Shown: positions 1-8,979, numbered from the stretch's first letter. The stretch: DNA of 64,000 nucleotides from Enterococcus villorum (GCF_007990225.1 NZ_BJWF01000002.1:124001-188000), one strand, 5' to 3'. A program made the numbers and translations. Notes: a model not told the origin generated them from the letters alone.

Positions 1-3000
1 CAAATTGAACAACAAAAAATAAAAGAACTTATCAAAAATAAAAGGACAGAATTTTACGAATTAAAAAAAGAAAGTCACAGTAAAAGTTTTACTCTTCGGC
101 ACACTCAAAAATTCTACAAAGAATTTCATGACCTGAAAGATAGGTTATTAATTAATCAAACTATGATGATAGACCAACAGAGGACTATTAATATATTTTT
201 AGAATATGGTAAAATCGTTGATAAAGAGAATGCTTTAAAATATGTTAAAAAGTATGATTTTAAAATAAATAAATCAAAAATAGATGAAGAAACTATTAAT
301 AACCTTATATCCGATTGTGAAGAAATGATAAAAGAATTACAAAAGTCTATAAAATCAAAGGCAAAGGAAACCCGTTTGGGGAATACTTCTACAACAACTA
401 CAACAGCGAAACCTATTATTTCTCGAGAAGGTGGACAGATTCTAATAAGCGCTTTAGATCTTTCAAAACAGTACACCGACTTAACTCATGAAATAAATAA
501 ATTAAGTGAAAAAGCTAAGAAGTTAGTAATACAATTATTCGAGAATAAGCAGTCTCCTCAAGCTAAACCTCTTCATAATATTAATAACATAAAAACAGAT
601 ATTGAGAATATAAATAAAAATCTAATTCCAAAATTAGAGAAGGAAAGAAATTTAGTTAAAGATAAAATAACTGATGAGAAAAAAAATATAGAGTCGCTTG
701 TAAAAGAAGGAAAAATTAACTCTGATAAAGCAGCAGAGTTTATTAAGATGTATGATGATCTCATTAGTAATTCTGATGGGCCAATTTATAGCTTTTCTTT
801 AGAAGAGTCTACAAAACCAAAGGGAATCCATGTGGAGAGCACTCCTAAAACAACGATACCTCCTCTTTCTGAACTAGAGGGATATACGGTATTAAGATTT
901 TCAGATCTTTCAGAAAAGTACAACGATTTAACTCAAAAAATCAATGATTTGTGTTCACAAATTAATAATTTAGATTCACGGTTGCACACTTATAAGAATC
1001 TTACTCCATATGATATTCAGGAGATAAAAGTAGCCATTAATACTATGGAGAATGAGAAACTTCCCAAACTAAAGTTTGATAGAAAGGAGATTGAATCTGA
1101 AATAATTCATGAGAGAAAATGTCTAGAGGAGCATGTAAAAAACAGAAAATTGAGCCCCTCATTTGCAAAAGAATATATTAATGAGTATGATAAACTCATT
1201 CATCAATTTGAAAAGCCAAGTAAAGAGTTTGATATTGATAGCAGAAGAATGAATCAACTTTTTCCAAATTTTACTCCTACAACAGCTGTAAATAATACAT
1301 TTACAACCGAAAGCCCTACTATTTTTACATCAGAAACATATATTCAAAGAAGAAATAAAATGCTTGAATCAGATTTAAGCAGGGTGATGAAAGAAATAAA
1401 GTATTTACGTGATACAGTTGATTGGGCAACTAGTAGTAACTTAAAATTTAACTTACTCGAGAGGAAGCAGAACCCTGGTGGATATACACCTATTTATAGC
1501 GATGAATACTTAAATGAAAAACTTGATGATGTAAGGAATAACCAACTTCCAAAAGTAGAGTATGAAAGAGATTTGGTTCAATCTCAAATAATAAATGAAA
1601 AAGATTATATAAGTTCGCTTATAAAAGAAGGAAAAATAAACTTTTCGGTAGCAGCGGAGTGTATGAATAAGTATGAGAAACTCCTTAATCAACTTGAAAA
1701 GCCCATTCATGACTTTAACATTGATAACGCAAGAGAGAGAATAGACAGTTTAGTGAAACAAAGCCTTTCAAAATACACTTCGGCGATAGCTGAAAATAAC
1801 AAAACTACAATAGAGAGACCTCCTATTTCTACACCAGAAACGTATATTCAAATAAGAAATAAAATGATTGAAAAAAATTTCTATGAGGTAAAAAAACGAA
1901 CAACGGAGATTTATAGGCATCTTACTGACATAGAGTTCGCTTTGTATGCGGAGAAGCAAAATCCTAAAATTGATAATAGGATTGAAGATTTAATAGCACG
2001 ACGTGATGAGATAAAGAATAACCAACTTCCGAAATTAGACTATGAAAGGGGGCTTATTCAAGATCAAATAATAAATGAGAAACATTATATAAATTCGCTT
2101 ATAAAAGCAGGAAAAATGAGCGCTGTGGAAGCAAAAGAGTTTATTAGTAAGTATAATGAACTCATTACGATTAATAAATTTGAACCGCCAATTCCTGACA
2201 TTAACCTCGATAACGCAAAAGAGAGAATAGACAGTTTAGTGAAACAAAGCTATTTAACAAAATACGCGCCTACAACAGAAAGACCTACACCAACTATAGA
2301 CGTATCTACAACAGCGAGACCTACTATTTCTCCGCAAGAATTAGATATTCAAAAAAGAATTATGGAACGTGTATCACGTTACGAAGCGATGAGGATAAGC
2401 GTGTCGGGAATACGTGGACAAGCTAAATATGCAAAGGATATGATACTCGCGAAGAAGAAGAATCCTGATGATGATAGGATTCCTGGTATTGAAGAATCAA
2501 GAGAACAGCTTGAATTTTTGAACGCGCGCCTACTATCTTTAGAGAATGAAAGAACGGGTATTCAATCTGTCCTAATGAATGAGAAAAATTCTATAGAACC
2601 GCTTGTAAAAAAAGGAAAAATGAGTGCTGTGAAAGCAACAGAGTATATTAATCTGTACAATGAACTCATTGATAGACTTAAAGAGCCAATTCCTGATATT
2701 AACATGATTAATCATACAATTACGACAGAGAGAATTGCGACAACTACACCAGCGAGCCCTACTATTTTTACATCAGAATCGGAGGCTCGAAAAAGAATTA
2801 AAGAAGTTGAATCAAGTTTCAACGATGTGATAGGAGCAATAACGTCATTACGTAGTCAAGTTCATGACATTGAGGAGTTGTTACTTGAAAAGAAGAAGAA
2901 TCCTGAATACAACCTTTTAAGTATTGAAAAATTAAGAGAAGAACGTGAAAATATAAGAGCAGGCTTATTACCCATAGAGAAACAAAGAACGTTTATTCAA

Positions 3001-3786
3001 TCTGCCCTAATGGATGAGAAAAAGTCTATTGAGGCGCTTGTAAAATCAGGGAAAATGAGCGCTGTGGAAGCAAGAGAGTATATTAATAAGTACAATGAAC
3101 TTATTGATAAATCTAAACAGCCTCTTTACGGCGTTAACATGGATAACAATACATCCACCACGAAGAGAGCTATGACAACTACAACGGAGATTCCTACTAC
3201 TCCTACTATTTCTACTCCAGAAACATATATTCAAAGGAGAAATAAGATACTTGAATTAAAGTTAGACATGGTCATCCAAGAAATAACTTATTTAAATAAT
3301 AAAACTAATGATATAGACGATATGTTGTTTTTTAAGGAGCAGGTTCCTGAATTAAGCCTTCCTAATAGTATCGAAGTCTTAAGAGCACAACGTGATGAGA
3401 TAAGATATGACTTACTTCCAAGTTTAGAGTATAGAAGAGATTTTGTTCAATCTCAAATAATGAATGAGAAAAATGCTATCGAATCACTTTTGAAAACAGG
3501 AAAAATGAGCGCAGTAGAAGCAGAAAAGTATAGGAGTGAGTACAATAAACTCATGGATAAGTTTGAATTGCCAAGATATTATATTGACATTGAAAGTGAT
3601 AATAAAAGAAAGAAAAGAGACCTATCATTGGAACAAAGCTTTTCAGAAAAACTAGCAAATACAGCTACAGATAATAAAGAAAAACAAAGACTTTCAAAAA
3701 AGCTAGAAAGTATCGCTACAAATAATAAACAAAATGTATTAAGGAACCGTTCAGCGAGAAAACGAAAGTCAGTTATAGCAAGGTAG
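1..3786 (+). CDS. Giant helical-repeat protein with Thr-rich linkers (5' end outside window)
   Basis: The reading frame is open from the first base of the window, so the true start lies upstream; 1261 codons are visible. The protein consists of about seven related units of 120-140 residues, each predicted to be mostly charged helix. Each unit contains a conserved stretch of the type LPKLE.ER, then EK..I..LVK.GKMSAVEA.EYI..YNELI, then a short P(I/L)..N.DN tail. Units are joined by linkers of 15-30 residues rich in Thr, Ser and Pro (for example TSTTTTTAKP). The end is very basic (RSARKRKSVIAR). No LPxTG motif, membrane segment or enzymatic motif is visible in this part. Thr/Pro linkers between rods are typical of surface or secreted proteins, but the N-terminus that would show export is missing. 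I do not recognise the family and assign no function. Neighbouring repeats share long runs of identical DNA, suggesting recent expansion. Confidence 0.85.
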   Translation, partial: QIEQQKIKELIKNKRTEFYELKKESHSKSFTLRHTQKFYKEFHDLKDRLLINQTMMIDQQRTINIFLEYGKIVDKENALKYVKKYDFKINKSKIDEETINNLISDCEEMIKELQKSIKSKAKETRLGNTSTTTTTAKPIISREGGQILISALDLSKQYTDLTHEINKLSEKAKKLVIQLFENKQSPQAKPLHNINNIKTDIENINKNLIPKLEKERNLVKDKITDEKKNIESLVKEGKINSDKAAEFIKMYDDLISNSDGPIYSFSLEESTKPKGIHVESTPKTTIPPLSELEGYTVLRFSDLSEKYNDLTQKINDLCSQINNLDSRLHTYKNLTPYDIQEIKVAINTMENEKLPKLKFDRKEIESEIIHERKCLEEHVKNRKLSPSFAKEYINEYDKLIHQFEKPSKEFDIDSRRMNQLFPNFTPTTAVNNTFTTESPTIFTSETYIQRRNKMLESDLSRVMKEIKYLRDTVDWATSSNLKFNLLERKQNPGGYTPIYSDEYLNEKLDDVRNNQLPKVEYERDLVQSQIINEKDYISSLIKEGKINFSVAAECMNKYEKLLNQLEKPIHDFNIDNARERIDSLVKQSLSKYTSAIAENNKTTIERPPISTPETYIQIRNKMIEKNFYEVKKRTTEIYRHLTDIEFALYAEKQNPKIDNRIEDLIARRDEIKNNQLPKLDYERGLIQDQIINEKHYINSLIKAGKMSAVEAKEFISKYNELITINKFEPPIPDINLDNAKERIDSLVKQSYLTKYAPTTERPTPTIDVSTTARPTISPQELDIQKRIMERVSRYEAMRISVSGIRGQAKYAKDMILAKKKNPDDDRIPGIEESREQLEFLNARLLSLENERTGIQSVLMNEKNSIEPLVKKGKMSAVKATEYINLYNELIDRLKEPIPDINMINHTITTERIATTTPASPTIFTSESEARKRIKEVESSFNDVIGAITSLRSQVHDIEELLLEKKKNPEYNLLSIEKLREERENIRAGLLPIEKQRTFIQSALMDEKKSIEALVKSGKMSAVEAREYINKYNELIDKSKQPLYGVNMDNNTSTTKRAMTTTTEIPTTPTISTPETYIQRRNKILELKLDMVIQEITYLNNKTNDIDDMLFFKEQVPELSLPNSIEVLRAQRDEIRYDLLPSLEYRRDFVQSQIMNEKNAIESLLKTGKMSAVEAEKYRSEYNKLMDKFELPRYYIDIESDNKRKKRDLSLEQSFSEKLANTATDNKEKQRLSKKLESIATNNKQNVLRNRSARKRKSVIAR
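410..3590 (+). repeat. About seven tandem coding repeats of 380-430 bp
   Basis: Approximate unit limits are 410-800, 870-1240, 1310-1720, 1820-2210, 2320-2700, 2755-3150 and 3200-3590, read from the recurring LPKLE.ER ... GKMSAVEA ... YNELI pattern. A more divergent partial copy may precede position 300 (motif LEYGKIVDKENALKYVKKYD). DNA identity is locally high: a run of about 30 bases (agagaatagacagtttagtg and onward) occurs near 1735 and again near 2222, and gaaaatgagcgctgtggaag occurs near 2112 and 3052. Such identity favours gain and loss of units by recombination, and may cause assembly errors. Confidence 0.8.
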
Positions 3787-3915
3787 AAGTGTGCCAATTT
3801 CTCAGTGGCAGTGTCAAGCGTTGCAGGGAAGTTTTTTCATCTGGAGAAATAAAAAGAATTAGATTGAAAACATGCAAACAACATAAAAGGTGTGTCTAGT
3901 TAAATACAAAGAACA

Positions 3916-4062
3916 GTGAAAAAAGATTTTCCTGAGATTACTTAACAGCTCAGCAAGATCAAAGCCAAACAAAGGGTCAATCGTCAGTTTAAACAATTAG
4001 CGATTGGAGTAGGGGGGGTGTTAATAGGTGTTGGTATCGCTTGTTTTTGGATGATGTTCTAG
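3916..4062 (+). pseudogene. Small single-TM protein gene interrupted by in-frame TAA
   Basis: A GTG codon at 3916 opens a frame reading (V/M)KKDFPEIT and then meets TAA at 3943. The same frame continues after that stop for 38 codons to TAG at 4060. This second part reads QLSKIKAKQRVNRQFKQL and then a clear hydrophobic segment, AIGVGGVLIGVGIACFWMMF. With a sense codon at 3943 the product would be a 48-residue protein with a basic N-terminal half and one C-terminal membrane segment. No good ribosome site is seen before the GTG, and no alternative start lies between the TAA and the membrane segment. It is in the same frame as the large upstream repeat gene but separated from it by several stops. 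It could be a decayed small gene or a remnant of something larger. Confidence 0.4.
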
Positions 4063-4082
4063 AAACAACTTTTACGAAAAAT

Positions 4083-4132
4083 AAGTCAAAGAATTTGGAA
4101 AATAGGAAAAGCTATTTCAAATTCTTTGACTT
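4083..4132. terminator. Hairpin terminator, probably bidirectional
   Basis: The 15-bp arms AAGTCAAAGAATTTG and CAAATTCTTTGACTT continue, after a 2-base bulge, into AAATAG / CTATTT around the loop GAAAAG. T-rich DNA follows on the + side and A-rich DNA precedes it, so it can end transcripts from both converging sides. The top of the hairpin (AAAATAGGAAAAGCTATTT) is the same as in the hairpin at 8841-8890. Confidence 0.8.
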
Positions 4133-4250
4133 TTTCTCTTGTGGTTACTCGTCGCAGTCTATTTCTTGATTCATGCTTGAAAATACAAAAAGTAGGATGA
4201 GACGATGCTTAAGAGTACCTCCTTGATTTTTCAAAGAGACATCTTTTTTA

Positions 4251-6038
4251 TTAGGTTGCTTGAAATTGGCTATTATACAAACTTGCATAAAGTGTGGGTT
4301 TACTTAATAAGGTATCATGTGTTCCTTGTTCAACAATGTTGCCGTTTTTCATTACTAAAATCAAATCGGCATTTTCAATAGTAGACAATCGATGGGCGAT
4401 AACAAAACTTGTACGGTTGTCTGTTACGGCGTTCATGGCTTTTTGAATCATTACTTCTGTACGTGTATCCACACTAGAAGTGGCTTCATCTAAAATAACG
4501 ACAGCGGGATCAGCTAATAAGACGCGAGCAATCGTTAAAAGTTGTTGTTGTCCTTGAGAAAGAGCGCCATTCTCACTTGAAATGATCGTATCATAGCCTT
4601 TTGGAAGTGTACGAATAAAGTGATCACATTGTGCGATTCTTGCTGCAGCAATGATCTCTTCTCTTGATGCTAGACGATTACCATAGGCAATATTTTCAGC
4701 GACGGTTCCTTCAAAAAGCCAAGTATTTTGTAAAACCATGCCAAATTGTTTTCGTAGTTCACTTCTGGAAAATTCAGTTATATCGATCCCATCAAAGGTG
4801 ATCATACCATTGTTTAATTCATAAAAACGCATCAATAAATTAACTAAAGTGGTTTTAACAGCTCCAGTAGGTCCAACGATAGCAATTGTTTGTTTTGGTT
4901 TAGCAGAGAAACTAACATTTTCCATCAAAATTTTATCAGGTGTATAGCCAAATTGGACATTTTTAAAAGCAATGGCCCCTTTTGGTGTATGAATCAATGG
5001 ACTATTTGTAAAGTCAGGTAATTCATTCGGTTCATCCATGATCTCAAAAGTACGATCAATCGCAGCCATCGCAGATTGAATAGAATTAATGACGTAAGAA
5101 GCGGACGAAATAGGCTCAGAAATTTGGTTGATATACTGTAAATAGGCTTGTAAAAGACCAAGAGTGATACTACCAGAAAAAACTAAAAAGCTTCCGAAGA
5201 TGGCACTTGCGATAAATGCTAACTGGTTGACCAAGCGAATCACTGGATAAATGGCAAAGTTCATAAACTGTGCTTTCTTAAATGCTTCATATTGTGATTG
5301 ATTGGCTTTACGAATGGATTTAGCTGCATCATTTTGTTGATTAAATGATTTGATGATTAAGTTACCAGTCAAATATTCTTCCATTTTATTGTTCAAAGAA
5401 CCAAGTGCTGTTTGGTTTTCATCAGATTTCACTTTGTTTTTATTGGCAAATTTTTGAGTTACCCATGCACTTCCAAAAATTAACAAGAAGACGAATAGAG
5501 TCAATTTGACATCAATATAAAAAAGCATCAATAAAGCAAATACGATCGTTACAATTGAGGAGAAAAATTGATTGATGCCTGTGAGTAAAACTTGTGACAA
5601 TTGATTTAATCCAGTAGTTGTGCGACTGATAATATCTCCTACTTGATGATGATCATAAAAAGACATTGGTAGTGTCTTAAATTTTTTGGTTATTTCTTTT
5701 CGTACTTTTACGGTAATTTTTTCACTCAATGAAGCCATTGTGTATTCTTGAATAAAGGAAGCGATACTACTAAGAAAAGAAAAAACAACTAATAAAATAA
5801 CTGGTAACAGGAGGGTTTCACTGACATCCGTCATAGTCATATGACCAATCCCAACGTCATGAATACGACGCAAGAGATGATCAATTCCAATCCCCATGAT
5901 CATAGGCATTGCAACGACCATTAAATTTCCGATAATACTACAAAAAAGCAATCCGTAAAAAAGGGGATGTTCTGTTTGTATCATTTTCCAAAAACGGCTA
6001 AAACTTTGTTTTTTGATGGTTACTTCACTTATTTTCAT
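4251..6038 (-). CDS. efrF: ABC exporter, catalytic-type subunit (EfrF-like) with altered Walker A
   Basis: 595-residue half-transporter: about six membrane helices in residues 35-330, then a nucleotide-binding domain. It pairs with the upstream EfrE-like protein as a heterodimeric multidrug exporter; the EfrEF pair with a MerR regulator is known from E. faecalis chlorhexidine response. The NBD has signature LSQGQQQ, Walker B VVILDEATSSVD with the catalytic Glu, and switch His in VIAHRLSTI, so this is the subunit that should supply the active ATP site. The Walker A motif, however, reads GPTGAVKTT: the third Gly is Val (codon GTT at 4857-4859, about residue 394). This should impair ATP binding unless compensated. 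The start is ATG at 6038: it overlaps the efrE stop as ATGA and follows GAAAGAAGG; an in-frame ATG at 6095 lies inside efrE and is unlikely. The assignment as EfrF rather than another LmrCD-type pair is inferred from context. Confidence 0.9.
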   Translation of the reverse strand: MKISEVTIKKQSFSRFWKMIQTEHPLFYGLLFCSIIGNLMVVAMPMIMGIGIDHLLRRIHDVGIGHMTMTDVSETLLLPVILLVVFSFLSSIASFIQEYTMASLSEKITVKVRKEITKKFKTLPMSFYDHHQVGDIISRTTTGLNQLSQVLLTGINQFFSSIVTIVFALLMLFYIDVKLTLFVFLLIFGSAWVTQKFANKNKVKSDENQTALGSLNNKMEEYLTGNLIIKSFNQQNDAAKSIRKANQSQYEAFKKAQFMNFAIYPVIRLVNQLAFIASAIFGSFLVFSGSITLGLLQAYLQYINQISEPISSASYVINSIQSAMAAIDRTFEIMDEPNELPDFTNSPLIHTPKGAIAFKNVQFGYTPDKILMENVSFSAKPKQTIAIVGPTGAVKTTLVNLLMRFYELNNGMITFDGIDITEFSRSELRKQFGMVLQNTWLFEGTVAENIAYGNRLASREEIIAAARIAQCDHFIRTLPKGYDTIISSENGALSQGQQQLLTIARVLLADPAVVILDEATSSVDTRTEVMIQKAMNAVTDNRTSFVIAHRLSTIENADLILVMKNGNIVEQGTHDTLLSKPTLYASLYNSQFQAT

Positions 6039-7774
6039 AAAAAACCTTCTTTCAAAATTCCTTGTGATTTCGCAAACTCTTGATAAGAGCGACAATTAGC
6101 CAAAAGGGACTCGTGGGTTCCTTGACCGACAATACGACCATTATCTAAGACAATAATCTGATCGGCATGCATGATCGTACGTAACCTTTGTGCCACGATA
6201 ATTAAGGTCTTATCTGACATTTCTTCTTGCAAAGCGCCTCTTAACTTTGCATCTGTCTTATAATCTAAAGCAGAAAAACTGTCATCAAAAAGATAAATAT
6301 CAGCCGGCTTAATTAATGCCCTTGCAATACATATTCGCTGTTTTTGTCCTCCTGAATAATTATCTCCACCTTGAGATACGTAGCTTGTTAATTTATCTGG
6401 TAATTTATCTAAAACTTCCTCTAATTGAGCAATACGAACGGCACGTGCCAAGTCATCCTCTGTAGCATTAGCATTTCCCATTTGTAAATTTGAAAGAATC
6501 GTGCCGCTAAATAAGAAAGCTTTTTGAGGAACATAGCTGATAGCTAAACGAAGCGTTTCTTGTTTTAGTTGCTTGATGGGTTGACCATTTAAAGTGATCT
6601 GTCCACTTGTCGCTTCGTTTAATCGAAGAATTAATTTTGCAATGGTACTTTTTCCTGAACCAGTCCCACCAACAATGGCAGTCGTTTTACCTTTTGGAAC
6701 AGAAAAATGAATGTCTTTTAATACCGGCTCTGAATTTTTTGCATAACTAAAAGAAACGTGATCAAAGGCTAATGCTGTTTCGCTATCTATCGTGAGACTT
6801 TCTGAGTGTGAATTTTTCGGATCGCTGATTTCAACAGAGTGATTCAAGACTTCTTCAATTCTTTTGAGGGATGATATTGATTTGGGAATAACTACTAGTA
6901 CCATTGCAGCAATCATTAAATAAGCTAAGGTCAGTATTGCATACTCAACGCTTGCTGTAACCATACCGATTTGTAACGTACCTTCACTAACAAGAGAGCC
7001 CCCGAACCACAAAATCGCTCCATAAACGATACCCATAAGTAAAAAAGCAATGGGTGTAACCCATGCAAAAATCCGATTTACCCGAATCATTTGCGTGGCA
7101 TAATGATCAAAAGTTTGATTGGTGCGCTTTTCTTCATAGTTTTGATTATTAAATGCGCGTATCATGTTTACACCAGTAAAAAATTCCCTTAACGTAATGG
7201 TAATACGATCCATTCTAGGTTGAATTTTAAGAGAAAGTGGTGTTCCTTTTTTCATTAAAATAAAAATGACGACAGCATAAATAAAGACGGCTACGAATGT
7301 AAGAAAAGCCAATATATTTGAGTATTGTTGCATCATCACTAACGTAAATATTGTAATCACTGGTGCTGGTAAGATCAGTTGGCAAAACAATACGATCATC
7401 TGCTGAACATTATCCACATCATTTGTCATTCGTGTAAGCAAAGAAGCATTGCCAAATGTTTCAATATCTTTGATCGATAATTGTTGAAACTTGTCAAAAT
7501 ATCTTTCTCTTGTTTGATAGCCAAATTTTGCAGAAACTAAAGCAGAAAAGTAACTTGAAGCGATAGCTGAAATTGTTCCAAATAATGCAACCATCAACAT
7601 TTGTAATCCGATAGTGTAAATTTTATTTGTTTGACCACTAGCGATTCCTTCGTCAATTAAAGTTGCCACTAATTTGGGAACCCCAAGGATACCAATGATT
7701 TGAAAACAGATAAATAAACATGTCAATAAAACAATGTTTTTATTTTTCCATAAAAATTCTTTTAATAATTTCAT
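6035..7774 (-). CDS. efrE: ABC exporter, degenerate-site subunit (EfrE-like)
   Basis: 579-residue membrane-NBD half-transporter, first gene of the exporter operon. About six membrane helices lie in residues 15-300. The NBD has an intact Walker A (GGTGSGKST) and signature (YSGGQKQR), but Walker B ends IYLFDDSFSALD with Asp in place of the catalytic Glu, and the switch motif reads VAQRLRTI with Gln for His. These are the standard marks of the non-catalytic half of heterodimeric type IV ABC exporters, so they are expected and not decay. It is transcribed from the MerR-type promoter at 7806-7836 and coupled to efrF by an ATGA overlap. The likely role is efflux of cationic or lipophilic drugs, by analogy to EfrEF and BmrCD. 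Confidence 0.9.
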   Translation of the reverse strand: MKLLKEFLWKNKNIVLLTCLFICFQIIGILGVPKLVATLIDEGIASGQTNKIYTIGLQMLMVALFGTISAIASSYFSALVSAKFGYQTRERYFDKFQQLSIKDIETFGNASLLTRMTNDVDNVQQMIVLFCQLILPAPVITIFTLVMMQQYSNILAFLTFVAVFIYAVVIFILMKKGTPLSLKIQPRMDRITITLREFFTGVNMIRAFNNQNYEEKRTNQTFDHYATQMIRVNRIFAWVTPIAFLLMGIVYGAILWFGGSLVSEGTLQIGMVTASVEYAILTLAYLMIAAMVLVVIPKSISSLKRIEEVLNHSVEISDPKNSHSESLTIDSETALAFDHVSFSYAKNSEPVLKDIHFSVPKGKTTAIVGGTGSGKSTIAKLILRLNEATSGQITLNGQPIKQLKQETLRLAISYVPQKAFLFSGTILSNLQMGNANATEDDLARAVRIAQLEEVLDKLPDKLTSYVSQGGDNYSGGQKQRICIARALIKPADIYLFDDSFSALDYKTDAKLRGALQEEMSDKTLIIVAQRLRTIMHADQIIVLDNGRIVGQGTHESLLANCRSYQEFAKSQGILKEGFL

Positions 7775-7805
7775 TTTGTTTCCTCCTTTTGCCTGACAAT
7801 AATGA

Positions 7806-7836
7806 ATTCTACACCTTAAAGTTACTTGAAGGTCAA
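7806..7836 (-). promoter_or_regulatory. MerR-type promoter-operator of efrEF (19-bp spacer)
   Basis: Read on the minus strand: -35 TTGACC (7831-7836), a 19-base spacer (7812-7830) and -10 TAGAAT (7806-7811). The overlong spacer is occupied by a dyad at 7813-7833 with arms ACCTTCAAGT and ACTTTAAGGT around one central base, with one mismatched pair. A 19-bp spacer filled by a palindrome is the hallmark of promoters activated by MerR proteins through DNA twisting, and the MerR gene starts 36 bases away. Confidence 0.85.
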
Positions 7837-7871
7837 TAAAAAAAACGATAAAATTTAGTTGAGGTGAAAGT

Positions 7872-8639
7872 ATGCAAAAACTTTATACAATAGGTGAAGT
7901 TTCAGAACTGTTGAATGTGCCCAGATCAACGATTCGTTTTTGGGATGAACAAGGGTTGATTCATTCTTTACGTCAGGAAGAAAATAATTATCGAATGTTT
8001 AGCATTGAAGACATTTTTCAAATTTATGACATCAATTTTTATCGGAAATTAGATGTTCCAATCAAACAAATGAAGGATTTATATGGAAAAACGATGGAAG
8101 AACTTTATGAAACGATTGCGGAAACAGAACAACGCATTATGCGAGAAAAAAACAATTTACAAAAAAAACATGAAGAAATATTGGCTCGAAAAAAGCAACT
8201 GAAATTAATGATTGATCAAAAAAATAAAGAACTATCCGTTGAAAAAATCCCTTTTGAAGCGATTGTAATTGTTGAGTCAGAGGATATTTTAGATTCAAAA
8301 GCATATCTTGAAAACTATGCCAGTTTCGGTGGCTATTTTGACTTTTCTGAGGGGAAAGAAATGATTTATGGTTTTTGTACAGAGAAAGAATCACAGAATA
8401 TTCAGCTTTCTAAAGTTGTTTGGCAGAATGATCCAGATAAAAACTATCATCGTTTCTTATTGCAAGTCGAAGTGAATCATACGGAAAACAATAATATTGA
8501 GGAAGTAAAAAAACAGTTAACAAGTCAAGGATATGAGACAGGAAATGTAATTGGTCAGTATTTATTGACGAATCGGACAAAAGAAGGAAAAGATTATGAA
8601 TATTATCAGGCTTGGATAGAAACTTCAAATAAAGAGTAG
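7872..8639 (+). CDS. chlR: MerR-family transcriptional regulator (ChlR-like)
   Basis: 255 residues. The N-terminus (residues 4-72) is a MerR winged helix: YTIGEVSELLNVPRSTIRFW, then wing residues around EENNYRMFS. A coiled dimerisation helix follows at about 80-125 (charged, E/K/Q-rich), then a 130-residue C-terminal effector domain that I cannot place in a named family. It diverges from efrE over 97 bases containing the MerR-type promoter, so it very probably activates the exporter in response to a drug ligand, as ChlR does for efrEF in E. faecalis. Ribosome site GAGGTGA lies just before the ATG. The symbol rests on locus layout and is less sure than the family. Confidence 0.85.
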   Translation: MQKLYTIGEVSELLNVPRSTIRFWDEQGLIHSLRQEENNYRMFSIEDIFQIYDINFYRKLDVPIKQMKDLYGKTMEELYETIAETEQRIMREKNNLQKKHEEILARKKQLKLMIDQKNKELSVEKIPFEAIVIVESEDILDSKAYLENYASFGGYFDFSEGKEMIYGFCTEKESQNIQLSKVVWQNDPDKNYHRFLLQVEVNHTENNNIEEVKKQLTSQGYETGNVIGQYLLTNRTKEGKDYEYYQAWIETSNKE

Positions 8640-8979
8640 TTTTCATGTTTACTGGTTAGGGGATTCAGAAATCAAAAAGAAAAAACGAGGATGAAAAGAT
8701 GATTAACTGAGAAAAAAGAGAAGGTTCAACCATTCTTTTCTAAGAAAAAACACTTAAAAAATTGAAGTGAAGCTGAGACATTCATTTATTATAAAAAAGA
8801 AGACTGATCCATGTCATTTAAGTAGTAACATCTCAACATTAAGCGCTGAATTGTTAAAATAGGAAAAGCTATTTTAACAATTCAGCGCTTATTTGCTCGG
8901 ATTTAATCACTACTTTTCTGACCTTTTCATATCTTACAAATTTTAAGTACTTTTGAAACGTAGTGTGCATTTATCGTTT
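8640..8979. other. Intergenic stretch between converging genes
   Basis: 340 AT-rich bases lie between the stop codons of the MerR gene (+) and the LacI gene (-). The only structure I can support is the long hairpin at 8841-8890; no reading frame with a ribosome site is visible. Confidence 0.6.
8841..8890. terminator. Long perfect hairpin terminator
   Basis: A perfect 22-bp stem opens with AAGCGCTGAATTG and closes with CAATTCAGCGCTT around the loop GGAAAA or GAAAAG. It lies between converging genes and can serve both. The apical part AAAATAGGAAAAGCTATTT is identical to the hairpin at 4083-4132. Confidence 0.75.

Larger units (their letters stand above)
3787..4250. other. Intergenic stretch between repeat gene and exporter operon
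   Basis: 464 bases separate two converging genes. The stretch holds the broken small membrane-protein frame (3916-4062) and one strong hairpin (4083-4132). I see no other gene, RNA or mobile element. Confidence 0.6.

Noticed and set aside
410-3590. Regular repeats that could suggest a CRISPR array
   Set aside because: The repeats are 380-430 bp long, in frame and coding. There are no short direct repeats with unique spacers and no cas genes.
6035-7774. Missing catalytic Glu and switch His in EfrE taken as decay
   Set aside because: Degenerate sites in one half are standard for heterodimeric ABC exporters. Only the EfrF Walker A change is unexpected.
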